Shown here: piece after piece, positions 18,159-25,882 of the stretch
How positions within the stretch are numbered: position 1 is the first letter of the stretch
How the letters are laid out: every line of letters begins with the position of its first letter
NCBI RefSeq assembly: GCF_042650645.1
Contig: NZ_JBHSBI010000015.1
Coordinates: forward strand, 206,826-270,825
DNA from: Nonomuraea purpurea
GTDB taxonomy: Bacteria > Actinomycetota > Actinomycetes > Streptosporangiales > Streptosporangiaceae
Direction: 5' to 3'
Length of the DNA stretch: 64,000 nucleotides
Made by a program: the position numbers and the translations under genes
The notes under the pieces: generated by a model
The model's input: the letters and a program-made list of their open reading frames with translations, nothing else
Told to the model about the DNA's origin: nothing
Database searches by the model: none

Positions 18159-18611
18159 TCAGAGATGAGGGCTGAGACGCTTGGCGATCCTGTCGGTCTC
18201 ATCGAGGTTGAGACGAGGGACCTCGCCCGACCGCGTACCGCCGTCGGCCAGAGTGCCGGCGACATGGAAGTGAACATGGGGGACGGTCTGGTGCGCGGGC
18301 ACTCCGTTGTTCTGCCAGACGGCGATGCCCCCGGGGTCGTAGGCGGCTGCGATGGCCCGGGCCGCCCGCCGCACGGCGTTCATCAATTGCTGCTCCTCCG
18401 CCGGGGCCACGTCCATGATCGTCGGGCGGTGAGCGACCGGGATCACCAGCACGTGCCCCTGCCCACGCTGCCAACGGGTGACCAGGATGGCGACCTGCTC
18501 CCCCTGTTCCAGGATGGTGACGGGGTGCAACCCGGCGAGGTAGTCGCAAAAGGGGCACCGGTCCGCGGATGGCATGGATATCGGCATGTTCTCGATCTTC
18601 CCGCATCTCAT
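18159..18611 (-). CDS. HIT-family nucleotide-binding hydrolase
   Basis: Histidine-triad protein of 150 aa, predicted to hydrolyse nucleotide phosphoramidates or adenylyl conjugates. The N-terminal CPFC pair (probable zinc site), GQGHVLVIPVAHRPT and the triad HQTVPHVHFHV are all present. The start at 18611 overlaps, as TGATG, the stop of a truncated adenylate-forming enzyme; an alternative start is the ATG 24 bp further in. The old coupling to an adenylating enzyme would fit a HIT protein that clears adenylated by-products (inference). Confidence 0.9.
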   Translation of the reverse strand: MRCGKIENMPISMPSADRCPFCDYLAGLHPVTILEQGEQVAILVTRWQRGQGHVLVIPVAHRPTIMDVAPAEEQQLMNAVRRAARAIAAAYDPGGIAVWQNNGVPAHQTVPHVHFHVAGTLADGGTRSGEVPRLNLDETDRIAKRLSPHL

Positions 18612-18724
18612 CAGGCGTCGTGACCGTGCACGGGATCGCCCGTGAGGCGGTCCAGTATCTGGTGATCCACCTTGCCTGTCGCTGTGAGGGGAAGTTCCGG
18701 CAATTCCCTAGCCCGGCGCCGGGG
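18611..18724 (-). pseudogene. C-terminal remnant of an adenylate-forming (ANL) enzyme
   Basis: Reading leftward after the serine hydrolase TAG stop, the same frame continues for 37 codons to a TGA at 18611-18613. It contains ELPLTATGKVDHQIL, the A10-type motif with the catalytic Lys found near the end of acyl-CoA synthetases and NRPS adenylation domains. No start codon or upstream domain remains, so this looks like the 3' end left after a deletion. A near-palindromic GC block (CCCGGCGCCGGGG) lies at the junction. It is too short to make a functional enzyme. Confidence 0.65.
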
Positions 18725-20155
18725 CTAGGCGACGTCGGGCCGGGTCATCAGCGGCGACCGCAGATGCAACTCCAGGCTGGGGCCGGTCAGGGGAACGGTG
18801 CTCCAGGTCGCCACCGCTGTCCCCACGTCGGCGTCGAGCACCAGCCGGACCCGGTGCGGGGTGGTGATGACGTAGAGGTCGGCGACGAACGTGTCGCCCT
18901 GCCAGGCGCCGCCGGCGACGACCGGGCGGCCGAGCGGCGAGCTTTCCCGCCATTCGCCGTGGCCGACGGCGACCTTGAGGGACGCCCCGAGCTGAAGGTG
19001 CCATCCGCCGTCCACCGGCTCGACGGCCACCGTGGTTCCGTCGGGCAGGGCCGAATCCTCGGCGGAGGCGACGATCCTCGCCGCACCGGAACGGGAAGGG
19101 GCAGCCGAACCCGGCACCGGCGCGAGTGACAGCCGCCGCAGCCGATCGGCGAGGATCTCGTCGTCCCGGGCGCTTCCCACGTCGTCCAGGCCGGGCAGCA
19201 GGCAGTCCCAAAAGACGCTGGGCAGTGCGTGTGTCTGCTCGACGGCGGCGGTCACGACGACCACGAGATCGTGGGACGGGACGACCACGCATTGCTGGCC
19301 GAACGCGCCGTTACCGTGGTAACCGTGACGTGACATCCAGAACTGGTAGCCGTAGCCGCAAAGAAAGTCGGGGTCAGCCGAGCCGTCCTCGAGTTGCCGG
19401 GTATCGATGTGCCGTCTGGTCGCGAGTTCCACCCATTCGCGCGGGACGAGCCGGCGGTCGCCCCAGACGCCTCCGCGCAGCAGCAACTCGCCGAAAGCGG
19501 CGACGGCCTCGGTCGTGAGGTGCAGCCCGTGGAATCCGAAGGCGGCACCGCTCGCCACCCGATCCCATTCGGCGTGGTCGATGCCCATCGGCTGGAACAG
19601 GCGGTCGTCGAGCAGCTCCGGCAGGCCGCGGCCGGTGACCCGTTCCACCATCCGGGCCAGGACGAAAGTGGTCGCATTGTCGTAGGCGTGCCGGGTTCCC
19701 TCAGGCTCGGAGAACGGTACGCGCATAAAGCCCTTCACCAGGTCGTCCGGTTCCAGCTGCCAGGCCTCGGCGAGGCTGTCCGTGTCGTGCCCGGCCGTCA
19801 TGGACAGCAGGTGGTGCACGGTGATGCGGCGTCCCTGCTCGCAGATGTCGGCCGGAATGTGGTCGGGCAACACGTCCACCACCCGGTCGTCCAGCGAGAG
19901 CCGCCCGTCGGCGATCGCGAGCCCCACCGCGACCGAGGTGAACGACTTGGTCAGCGAATAGAGCAGATGCGGGCGCACGGCCGAGTACGGCGCCCACCAA
20001 CCTTCGGCCACGACGTGACCGTGGCGTACGACCATGATGGAGTGGAGCTCGACGGATTGTGCTTCGAGCCGGTCCAGCAACGCGGCGATCGAACGGGACG
20101 AGACCCCCGAAGCCGCCGGTGTCGAGCGCGGCAGCAAGGCCGGCTGAGAACGCAT
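18725..20155 (-). CDS. Serine hydrolase, class C beta-lactamase / penicillin-binding-protein-like family
   Basis: A 476-aa protein of the beta-lactamase/transpeptidase-like superfamily. The SxxK nucleophile motif is SLTK (residues near 78-81), the YxN motif is YDN, and the third motif region is HGNGAFGQQ. No signal peptide is evident, so it is probably a cytoplasmic esterase or peptidase rather than a beta-lactamase. About 130 residues beyond the catalytic domain form an extra C-terminal beta-rich region. The substrate is unknown. It ends directly against the ANL remnant in the same frame. Confidence 0.9.
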   Translation of the reverse strand: MRSQPALLPRSTPAASGVSSRSIAALLDRLEAQSVELHSIMVVRHGHVVAEGWWAPYSAVRPHLLYSLTKSFTSVAVGLAIADGRLSLDDRVVDVLPDHIPADICEQGRRITVHHLLSMTAGHDTDSLAEAWQLEPDDLVKGFMRVPFSEPEGTRHAYDNATTFVLARMVERVTGRGLPELLDDRLFQPMGIDHAEWDRVASGAAFGFHGLHLTTEAVAAFGELLLRGGVWGDRRLVPREWVELATRRHIDTRQLEDGSADPDFLCGYGYQFWMSRHGYHGNGAFGQQCVVVPSHDLVVVVTAAVEQTHALPSVFWDCLLPGLDDVGSARDDEILADRLRRLSLAPVPGSAAPSRSGAARIVASAEDSALPDGTTVAVEPVDGGWHLQLGASLKVAVGHGEWRESSPLGRPVVAGGAWQGDTFVADLYVITTPHRVRLVLDADVGTAVATWSTVPLTGPSLELHLRSPLMTRPDVA

Positions 20156-20528
20156 ACGGGCACCGTAACAAGGCGGACTGCCGGATTCCCCGGAATTTCC
20201 TGCCCGACGAGACGACCGCCGTCAAGCCGGGCCATGAGCCTGAGGTGATGCCAGTGCGCTGCTCAGATCTCCTCGAGCGGTGACGCGGAGCGTGGGGAAT
20301 GCGTAGTACAGATGGAGGAGGCCTGTCGGTGGGCGGTCCCTCGCATCGCGGCCCTGGATTCCGCGATTGTCCCGGAAGGCGAGGGACCGCCCTGGCGACG
20401 TTCAGGCGAATGGGGAAGCGCCGTGATCGTCGCCGAGTGGTGGCTGACCGGGACCTTCTCGCGGTCCGGTCTGCCACCAGGTCTTGGGAAGGCGTTGAGC
20501 CTGGAGATCGCGATCCGGCCGTTGACCG
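20156..20528. other. Intergenic region without a recognised gene
   Basis: About 370 bp upstream of the serine hydrolase and downstream of the 123-aa protein gene. Several overlapping frames are open, as expected for GC-rich DNA. One plus-strand frame (20312-20674) overlaps the 123-aa gene and has no ribosome site or recognisable domain. No RNA gene or repeat was identified. Confidence 0.4.
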
Positions 20529-20900
20529 CTATGACCGGGGCATCGGGAGCATTGGGGCGGCGGTTTGAGTGTCGGCCGTGTCGCGCTGATTGGGGGTTCG
20601 CGGCGCTCGGGACGCTGTGGCCAGTACGCGGCAGATGCGATCGGCTGCTGCGGCGAGATGAGCGACTTCGGTGATCGGTTCTGTCCACGACCACCAGAAC
20701 AGCCATTGGTCTTCTTCCGGTTCGGCGGTGATGACCTCGGACAGGGTGGTGGCTTCGGGGTTGATCACGCGTAGCCGTGGTAGCCGTTCGTCCTGGGTGA
20801 GCAGGCGGGTGTGCAGGCCGAGGTTGTGCAGCAGTTCCTGCAGGGTGGTGAGGTGGGTGGCGGCTTGGGCGGCTACCGCGGGGGTGATGGGCTCGGGCAT
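20529..20900 (-). CDS. Hypothetical protein, 123 aa, next to ATP-binding regulator
   Basis: Starts at the ATG at 20900 with GGAG about 6 nt upstream; a longer frame to 21077 only overlaps the next gene. The product has an Ala-rich N-terminal helix (AVAAQAATHLTTLQELLHNLGL), a central acidic stretch (EPEEDQWLFWWSW) and a second helix, suggesting a small alpha/beta domain. The C-terminus is low complexity. No family name is assigned. It follows the HATPase gene with a gap of about 95 bp and may form a regulatory pair with it. Confidence 0.6.
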   Translation of the reverse strand: MPEPITPAVAAQAATHLTTLQELLHNLGLHTRLLTQDERLPRLRVINPEATTLSEVITAEPEEDQWLFWWSWTEPITEVAHLAAAADRICRVLATASRAPRTPNQRDTADTQTAAPMLPMPRS

Positions 20901-20994
20901 GGCTGACTCCGAGGGTAGGCGGGTGGTGAGGAAGGAAGGTGTCCCGCTGTTCATGGGGTGGGCGGGGCTGGCGCTGAGCACCCGAAACAGCCGG

Positions 20995-21483
20995 TCAGGC
21001 GGAGGGGCGGAAGAGCTCTTCGAGTTGCGCCGGGGTAGGGCTGAGGTCGAGGTAGCACCACACGACACGGTGCCCACTCGCGGGCAGCCGGTGGCTTCCC
21101 CATCGCCCGCGCGACAGGTTTTCCACGATCGCCAGTCCCCGCCCCTGCTCGGCGTACAGGTTCGGCGCCTGCATCGGGATGCACGAGGGTGTCGAGGAAG
21201 CCGACCCTGGATCGGTCACCACCAGTCGGAGGAACTCCGGTCCCTGAGACAGTTCGAGCTTGACCCAGTCGAGGTTGCCGCTGGGGTCGATGTCGAGAGC
21301 AGCATGTTTGACGGCGTTGGTGACCAGCTCGGACGCCACCAAGATCAAGATCTCCCGGGCGGGGTGCGTGGTTCCCGTCCAGGCGGTGACCGCCTCCCGC
21401 GCCAGATGCGGCGCCCGATCATTGCGCCCCAGTTGGATAACGCCGAGTTCCTGACGTTCAGTCAGCGTTGGTAGGTAGATCAC
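20995..21483 (-). CDS. RsbW-like ATP-binding protein (HATPase_c, anti-sigma regulatory type)
   Basis: Stand-alone GHKL ATPase of 162 aa. The N-box is ELVTNAVKHA, the G1 box VTDPGS and the G2 box EQGRGLAIVENL. This matches the single-domain histidine-kinase-like proteins abundant in streptomycetes, which are thought to act as anti-sigma-type kinases or switches. Such genes often lie beside XRE-DUF5753 and DUF397 genes, as here. The partner sigma factor is not in the window. Confidence 0.9.
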   Translation of the reverse strand: MIYLPTLTERQELGVIQLGRNDRAPHLAREAVTAWTGTTHPAREILILVASELVTNAVKHAALDIDPSGNLDWVKLELSQGPEFLRLVVTDPGSASSTPSCIPMQAPNLYAEQGRGLAIVENLSRGRWGSHRLPASGHRVVWCYLDLSPTPAQLEELFRPSA

Positions 21484-21760
21484 CGAATTCGCCTCGCTAT
21501 TTCTCGATTATCGGTCGCAAAGTAACGTAAGTTGCCACCTTGTCGCTTTTTCTCTTTGTTGCTCGCGAATGCCACGCCGTTTCCGAGATTTTCTGTGGGA
21601 TAGGGGTTGCCGAATCTCTTGACTCCCTGTGGCCTCTCCATAGCATTGCGTCTCGGCGGCAATTTGTGGGACAGTTTTCACCGCCATTCATTCGACAGGT
21701 TGTCGCATTCCTGAGTGTTGGATGCGCGGTTGGTGTGGGACCAGTCATGCGGAGGTGGAC
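21484..21760. promoter_or_regulatory. Divergent intergenic region, HATPase / XRE-DUF5753
   Basis: About 277 bp with noticeably lower GC (21500-21720) between divergent regulatory genes. It should contain both promoters. No clean palindrome was identified by eye. Confidence 0.45.
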
Positions 21761-22579
21761 ATGCCCGCGGCACGCAAACTCGATCCGAACGAGAGCAGGA
21801 CAGCGGCTTTCGGCGCCGAGCTGCGGCGCATGCGCGAGGAGGCACAGCTCACCCAAGCAGAGCTCGGCCACCGCGCCGGGTACTCATCCAGCCAGATCGG
21901 CGCGGTCGAGGTCGGCAAACGCCCGCCCACCGAGCAGTTCCTCGCCGAGTGCGAGAAAGCACTCGGCCCCGGTCTGCGTGAACTGTGGGCGTCGCTGTCC
22001 CGTCACCGCGACACCGCCCCCACCTGGTTCACCCCCTGGCTCCAGGAGGAAGAACAGGCCCAGTCCCTGCGCACCTGGGAGCCCTTGGTGGTCCCGGGGC
22101 TGCTGCAGACGGCCGACTACGCCCGCGCCCTGCTGGAAGGCGAGTCCGGCTACGACGGCGAACGCATCGATGCCCTCGTCGCCACCCGCCTGGCCAGACA
22201 GAAGATCCTCACCCGCACCAACCCCCCTCGCTACCTGGTGGTGCTGGATGAAGGGGTGCTCAGCCGGCCCATCGGCGGCCCTGGCGTCATGCGGGAGCAA
22301 CTGGAGCAGCTGCTGGAGGCGGCACGAGCCCCACACATCACTGTGCAGATCTGTCCGCTGGGTGCCAACCCCGGACTGAGTGGTGGTATCGCCATCGCGC
22401 AAGCACTCAACGGCACCCGTCACACGGTCTATCTGGAGACCGCCGCTGAGCCCGTCGTGACGAGCTATGCCGCGGTGGTTGAGCTGGTTACGATGAAACT
22501 GGACGCCATCAGGGCGGAGGCTCTCCCCAAGAGGGCGTCGGTCGAATTCATCAGGAAGATGGTGGAGAAATGGACCTGA
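21761..22579 (+). CDS. XRE-family regulator with DUF5753 domain
   Basis: A 272-aa protein. The N-terminal helix-turn-helix is FGAELRRMREEAQLTQAELGHR followed by SSSQIGAVEVGKRPP. The DUF5753 domain occupies the rest (WFTPWLQEEEQAQSLRTWEP, VPGLLQTADYARA, ARLARQKIL, ICPLG). The ATG at 21761 is chosen for its GGAGGTGG ribosome site; an upstream ATG at 21722 lacks one. It is coupled to the DUF397 gene, a standard pair in actinomycetes linked to development and antibiotic control. Confidence 0.93.
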   Translation: MPAARKLDPNESRTAAFGAELRRMREEAQLTQAELGHRAGYSSSQIGAVEVGKRPPTEQFLAECEKALGPGLRELWASLSRHRDTAPTWFTPWLQEEEQAQSLRTWEPLVVPGLLQTADYARALLEGESGYDGERIDALVATRLARQKILTRTNPPRYLVVLDEGVLSRPIGGPGVMREQLEQLLEAARAPHITVQICPLGANPGLSGGIAIAQALNGTRHTVYLETAAEPVVTSYAAVVELVTMKLDAIRAEALPKRASVEFIRKMVEKWT

Positions 22580-22782
22580 CGGCCGAGCTGCAGACGGCAG
22601 CCTGGCGCAAGGCGACACGCTCGACCGGAAACGGCGGAAACTGCCTCGAAGTCGCACCACTGTCCGGCGGCCGTATCGGCATTCGTGACAGCGAAGCGCC
22701 CGACCAGCCCCCCTTTGTCGTTCGACCCGAGGTGTGGGCCGCCTTCATTGACGGTGCGAAAAAGGGCGAATTCGACTTCTAA
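22570..22782 (+). CDS. DUF397 domain protein
   Basis: A 70-aa protein with the DUF397 signature: AWRKATRSTGNGGNCLEVAP, then GRIGIRDSEAPDQPPFVV and a C-terminal WAAFIDGAKKGEFDF. It overlaps the XRE-DUF5753 gene by 10 bp. Members are small acidic partners of the adjacent XRE protein (BldB-like biology in Streptomyces); the molecular role is not defined. Confidence 0.92.
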   Translation: MDLTAELQTAAWRKATRSTGNGGNCLEVAPLSGGRIGIRDSEAPDQPPFVVRPEVWAAFIDGAKKGEFDF

Positions 22783-22799
22783 TCCCCTACCGGCGGTAA

Positions 22800-22839
22800 C
22801 GACGAGAGGGCCTCGGCACCGGCCGGGGCCCTCTCGTCG
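22800..22839 (+). terminator. Strong hairpin after the DUF397 gene
   Basis: A perfect 13-bp inverted repeat (22800-22812 with 22827-22839; arm CGACGAGAGGGCC) with a 14-nt loop lies 18 bp after the DUF397 stop. It probably ends that transcript. Confidence 0.75.
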
Positions 22840-22896
22840 GTTGAGGGGAGGGCTCGCTGCGGCACCCGGTTCTGGTCCGCCACGGTATTCCGTCAA

Positions 22897-24279
22897 TCAG
22901 CCGCCAGCGCGTCCACGTTTGGCCCCTTGCTCTGCGGAATCAACGGCTCGTGCCGGGAGCCTTGATTGTCCGTTAGGCGGTGTTCCATAAGGCTTTGAGT
23001 CACTGGTTGCTCGCAGCGATGGTGACGACGGTTTCGACGGATCATCCGCCCCGCCGGCGGAGGTGCCGCTTTGAGGTGCTGCCAGGCGTGACCTGCCGGG
23101 TGACGGGCCGCGGTAGAGACCTTCTGCCCGGAACCGGAGTGTCGCCTCTCCGTACTCCTCCAGGGCATGGGCCACCCACCCGGCCATGCGGGCGATGGCG
23201 AAGATCGACTCACCCGCGTCGGCCACGAGCCCGTGATGGATCGCGAAAGCGGCAAGGGCGAGCGAGGCGTTCGGGAAGTGCTCCGGCCTGTCGGCCAGTT
23301 GTTCGGTCAGCCAGTCGACGGTGGCCAACACCGGAGAGTCCTGCAGCAGCGCGAAGATGATGTTCGCGCGAGGGTCCTGTGCCGTGTAGACGCGGTGGCC
23401 GAAGCCGGGGATCGGCGCCCCGCCGCGCAGGCGCTCGGCCAATGCGGCGACCGGGTCGTCGAGCGCGTCGAGCAGGAGTCGGCGGGCCAGCGTGCTCGTC
23501 GATCCGTGCTGCTCGCCGTCCATCGCGCCGAGCCCTGCCGAGACGACCGCGTAGGGGTGCGCCCGGGTACTCGCCGCGACGCGTGCGACCAGTGTCGAAG
23601 CGGCGAGGTCGTGATCGGCCATCACGGTGAGCAGCGTGGTCAGCGCCGTCGCCTCGTCGGCGGTGGCGTCCCGTCCTCCGGCGAGGCTTGGCCAGAGCCT
23701 CACGCCGAGTCCACGTTCGTCGCCGTGCGGGTGCTCGGCGAGCGCATCGACGGCAACCGCCATGATGGCTGCAGCTCGCCGCGTCGTCGCAGTCGGATCG
23801 GGATCGTGGCGGAGATGATCCGCCGCTCCGGCGGTGACCACGGCGACGCGGATGCGGTCGGTCGTCCGCACTCCCTGGGGCAGGGTAGCCACCGCGCGAG
23901 TCGCCACGTCGAGCAGCTCTCGCGGTGCTCGGAAGGGTTCGCGATCACCGAGTCGTCCGGTCCACAGTAGGCGTGCAACGGCCTCGAACGGCTCCGTGGC
24001 GACGAGCTCGGACAGCGGCAGGCCGCGGTAGTAGACCTCATTCTCGGTCAGCAGGGTGAGGCTGGTTCGGGTCCGCTCGACGACACCTGTCGGTCGTCGA
24101 TTGGATCGTCGCCTCTCCGCGAGGGCCTCGACCTCGGACTCTGCGAAGAGGCTCCCGCGTCGGTCTCCTGGCCGGACGTTCGTGAGGAGGCCGCGGCTGA
24201 CGTAGGCATACACGGTCTCGGGTTTCACGCCGAGGCGTTTCGCCACGTCGCTGGTGGTCAGGAAGCACTCTTCGGGCAT
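22897..24279 (-). CDS. HTH-containing citrate synthase-like protein with altered C-terminus
   Basis: A MerR-type helix-turn-helix (LTTSDVAKRLGVKPETVYAYVSR) is fused to a citrate/2-methylcitrate synthase domain. Active-site regions are GAMDGEQHG (first His) and GFGHRVYTAQDPRA (second His). The start at 24279 has GAGGA upstream. The family's normal end is reached at about ...RFRAEGLYRG (near 23120). Beyond it the frame runs about 75 codons through Ser/Pro-rich sequence and an IS remnant, so the native stop appears lost. It may be an enzyme, a regulator of the divergent transporter operon, or both. Confidence 0.82.
   Translation of the reverse strand: MPEECFLTTSDVAKRLGVKPETVYAYVSRGLLTNVRPGDRRGSLFAESEVEALAERRRSNRRPTGVVERTRTSLTLLTENEVYYRGLPLSELVATEPFEAVARLLWTGRLGDREPFRAPRELLDVATRAVATLPQGVRTTDRIRVAVVTAGAADHLRHDPDPTATTRRAAAIMAVAVDALAEHPHGDERGLGVRLWPSLAGGRDATADEATALTTLLTVMADHDLAASTLVARVAASTRAHPYAVVSAGLGAMDGEQHGSTSTLARRLLLDALDDPVAALAERLRGGAPIPGFGHRVYTAQDPRANIIFALLQDSPVLATVDWLTEQLADRPEHFPNASLALAAFAIHHGLVADAGESIFAIARMAGWVAHALEEYGEATLRFRAEGLYRGPSPGRSRLAAPQSGTSAGGADDPSKPSSPSLRATSDSKPYGTPPNGQSRLPARAVDSAEQGAKRGRAGG
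22979..23036 (-). mobile_element. Fragment of IS5-type element end (copy 1)
   Basis: About 56 bp match the end of the transposase remnant at 28921-28978 at roughly 49 of 56 positions by eye, in the same orientation. It covers the last codons of the transposase (reading TIAASNQ, then a stop replacing the expected Trp) and the terminal bases. Homology stops abruptly at 23036. It lies inside the extended reading frame of the citrate synthase-like gene. Confidence 0.6.
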
Positions 24280-24309
24280 CGAGATCCTCAGTCGTGGTCG
24301 AAGACCGAT

Positions 24310-24337
24310 CAATCAATGTTGATTGAATCAATGTTGA
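24310..24337. promoter_or_regulatory. Palindrome and direct repeat upstream of the citrate synthase-like gene
   Basis: CAATCAA-TG-TTGATTG is a perfect inverted repeat (24310-24325), and AATCAATGTTGA recurs as a direct repeat at 24311 and 24326 (15-bp period). It lies about 30 bp upstream of the citrate synthase-like start, in the region divergent from the transporter. It could be the operator of the fused HTH protein or of an unseen regulator. Confidence 0.6.
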
Positions 24338-24453
24338 CGGGTTTGTTCAGCCTTTGTCAATCTGTGCAGGTCTGGCGCCGCGCCCTTCGAGGTGAGGCGG
24401 CCGCACACACCCCGACTCACCATCCATGACACTTCCAACGACGGGAGGACCGG

Positions 24454-25830
24454 ATGCTCGCAGCGTTCGGCTACGCGGTCGTCGTCATGTTCATCCTCTT
24501 GATCATGACGAAGCGACTGTCGGCGATGGTCGCTCTTATCCTCATCCCACTGGCCGCAGGTTTGCTGCTCGGTCAGGTCGGTGCTCTGGGTGATGCGGTC
24601 CTCGACGGGATCCGCTCGCTCGCCCCGACGGCGGCTCTGCTCACCTTCGCCATCCTGTTCTTCAGCGTGATGATCGACGTACGACTGTTCGATCCCATCG
24701 TCCGGTTCGCGTTGAAGGTTTCGGGATCCGATCCCGTCAAGGTCGCGGTGGCGACGGCAGTGCTGACCCTGCTGGTGTCGCTCGACGGCGACGGATCCTC
24801 GACCTACCTGATCGTCTGCGCCGCGTTCCTGCCGCTCTACGACCGGCTCGGCATGTCGCGGTTGGTCCTCGCGACCGTCGCCCTGCTCGGCGTCGCCTGC
24901 ACGAACCTCACGCCGTGGGGCGGGCCGGTCAGTCGTGCCAGCAGTGCGCTGGGGGTTGACCCGGCCGATATCTTCCTGCCGATGATCCCGACCATGATCG
25001 CCGGTGCGCTCGCCACGGTGGCCTTCGCCTACGTCATGGGCTTGCGCGAGCGGCGCAGCCTCGTCCGGGCTGGGCTCTCGCTGGAGGAGGTCCGGGTCGG
25101 CGCTGGTGTCGGTCCGTCGGGTGGAGGAGCGGGCGCCACCCCCTCCGGGTCGAGTGCCGACGAGGTCGAGGGCGCCGACGAGCGTGCCGAAGACCCGCTC
25201 GCCCCGTGGCACCGGCGCGTGTACTGGATCAACGCGGCCCTGACGCTCGGGCTCATGGTGTGCCTGGTCCTGGAGGTTTGGCCGCTTCCGCTGCTCTTCG
25301 CCACCGGTTTCGCCATCGCGATGATGGTCAACTTCCCCCGAGTCGCGGAGCAGGGGAAGCGGATCGCGTCGTACAGCTCCTCGGTGATCCCGATCATCGG
25401 TCTCATCCTCGCCGCCGGGGTGTTCGTCGGTGTCCTCGAGGGCACCGGCATGATCGACGCGATGGGTAAAGCCCTGGTCGGGGTGATCCCGGACAGCCTC
25501 GGCGCCGTGTACGGTCCGATGGTCGCGATCACCGCGTTGCCGCTCACGTTCGTGCTGTCCAACGAGGCCTACTACTTCGGTGTCCTGCCGCTGCTGGCTG
25601 AGGGTGGCGCTGCGCACGGCCTCTCGGCAGCCGAGGTGTCGCGAGCCGCACTCACCGGCGCCCCGGTGCACGCGCTGAGCCCGCTGGTCGCCTCGCTCTA
25701 CCTGCTGTCCGGGCGCCTCCAGCTCAATCTCGGCGACCTGCAGAGGAAGGCACTGCCATGGGCCTTCGCGGTGTCCCTCGTCATGATCGCCGCCACCCTG
25801 CTCACCGGCGCGGTACCGGTCGGCCGATGA
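24454..25830 (+). CDS. CitMHS-family (citrate-metal:proton symporter) transporter
   Basis: A 458-aa membrane protein with about 11-12 hydrophobic segments. Family blocks include LDGDGSSTYLIVCAAFLPLY, NLTPWGGPVSRASSALG and FVLSNEAYYFGVLPLL. CitMHS proteins import citrate or related tricarboxylates complexed with divalent metal. A charged, low-complexity cytoplasmic loop (residues about 205-250) splits the two halves. The ribosome site GGGAGGA precedes the ATG. It heads a plus-strand operon with AtuA-like, DUF4387 and dehydrogenase genes, suggesting a carboxylate substrate. Confidence 0.9.
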   Translation: MLAAFGYAVVVMFILLIMTKRLSAMVALILIPLAAGLLLGQVGALGDAVLDGIRSLAPTAALLTFAILFFSVMIDVRLFDPIVRFALKVSGSDPVKVAVATAVLTLLVSLDGDGSSTYLIVCAAFLPLYDRLGMSRLVLATVALLGVACTNLTPWGGPVSRASSALGVDPADIFLPMIPTMIAGALATVAFAYVMGLRERRSLVRAGLSLEEVRVGAGVGPSGGGAGATPSGSSADEVEGADERAEDPLAPWHRRVYWINAALTLGLMVCLVLEVWPLPLLFATGFAIAMMVNFPRVAEQGKRIASYSSSVIPIIGLILAAGVFVGVLEGTGMIDAMGKALVGVIPDSLGAVYGPMVAITALPLTFVLSNEAYYFGVLPLLAEGGAAHGLSAAEVSRAALTGAPVHALSPLVASLYLLSGRLQLNLGDLQRKALPWAFAVSLVMIAATLLTGAVPVGR

Positions 25831-25882
25831 CGTCAGGCCCGCCACCGACCGACCCGCCTCGTCGAACCAAGAGGAGCAATTC

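Noticed and set aside
17912..18175. 87-codon plus-strand frame after the TrmB/LuxR regulator
   Set aside because: No ribosome site, starts inside the regulator and ends across the HIT gene; likely noncoding intergenic sequence.
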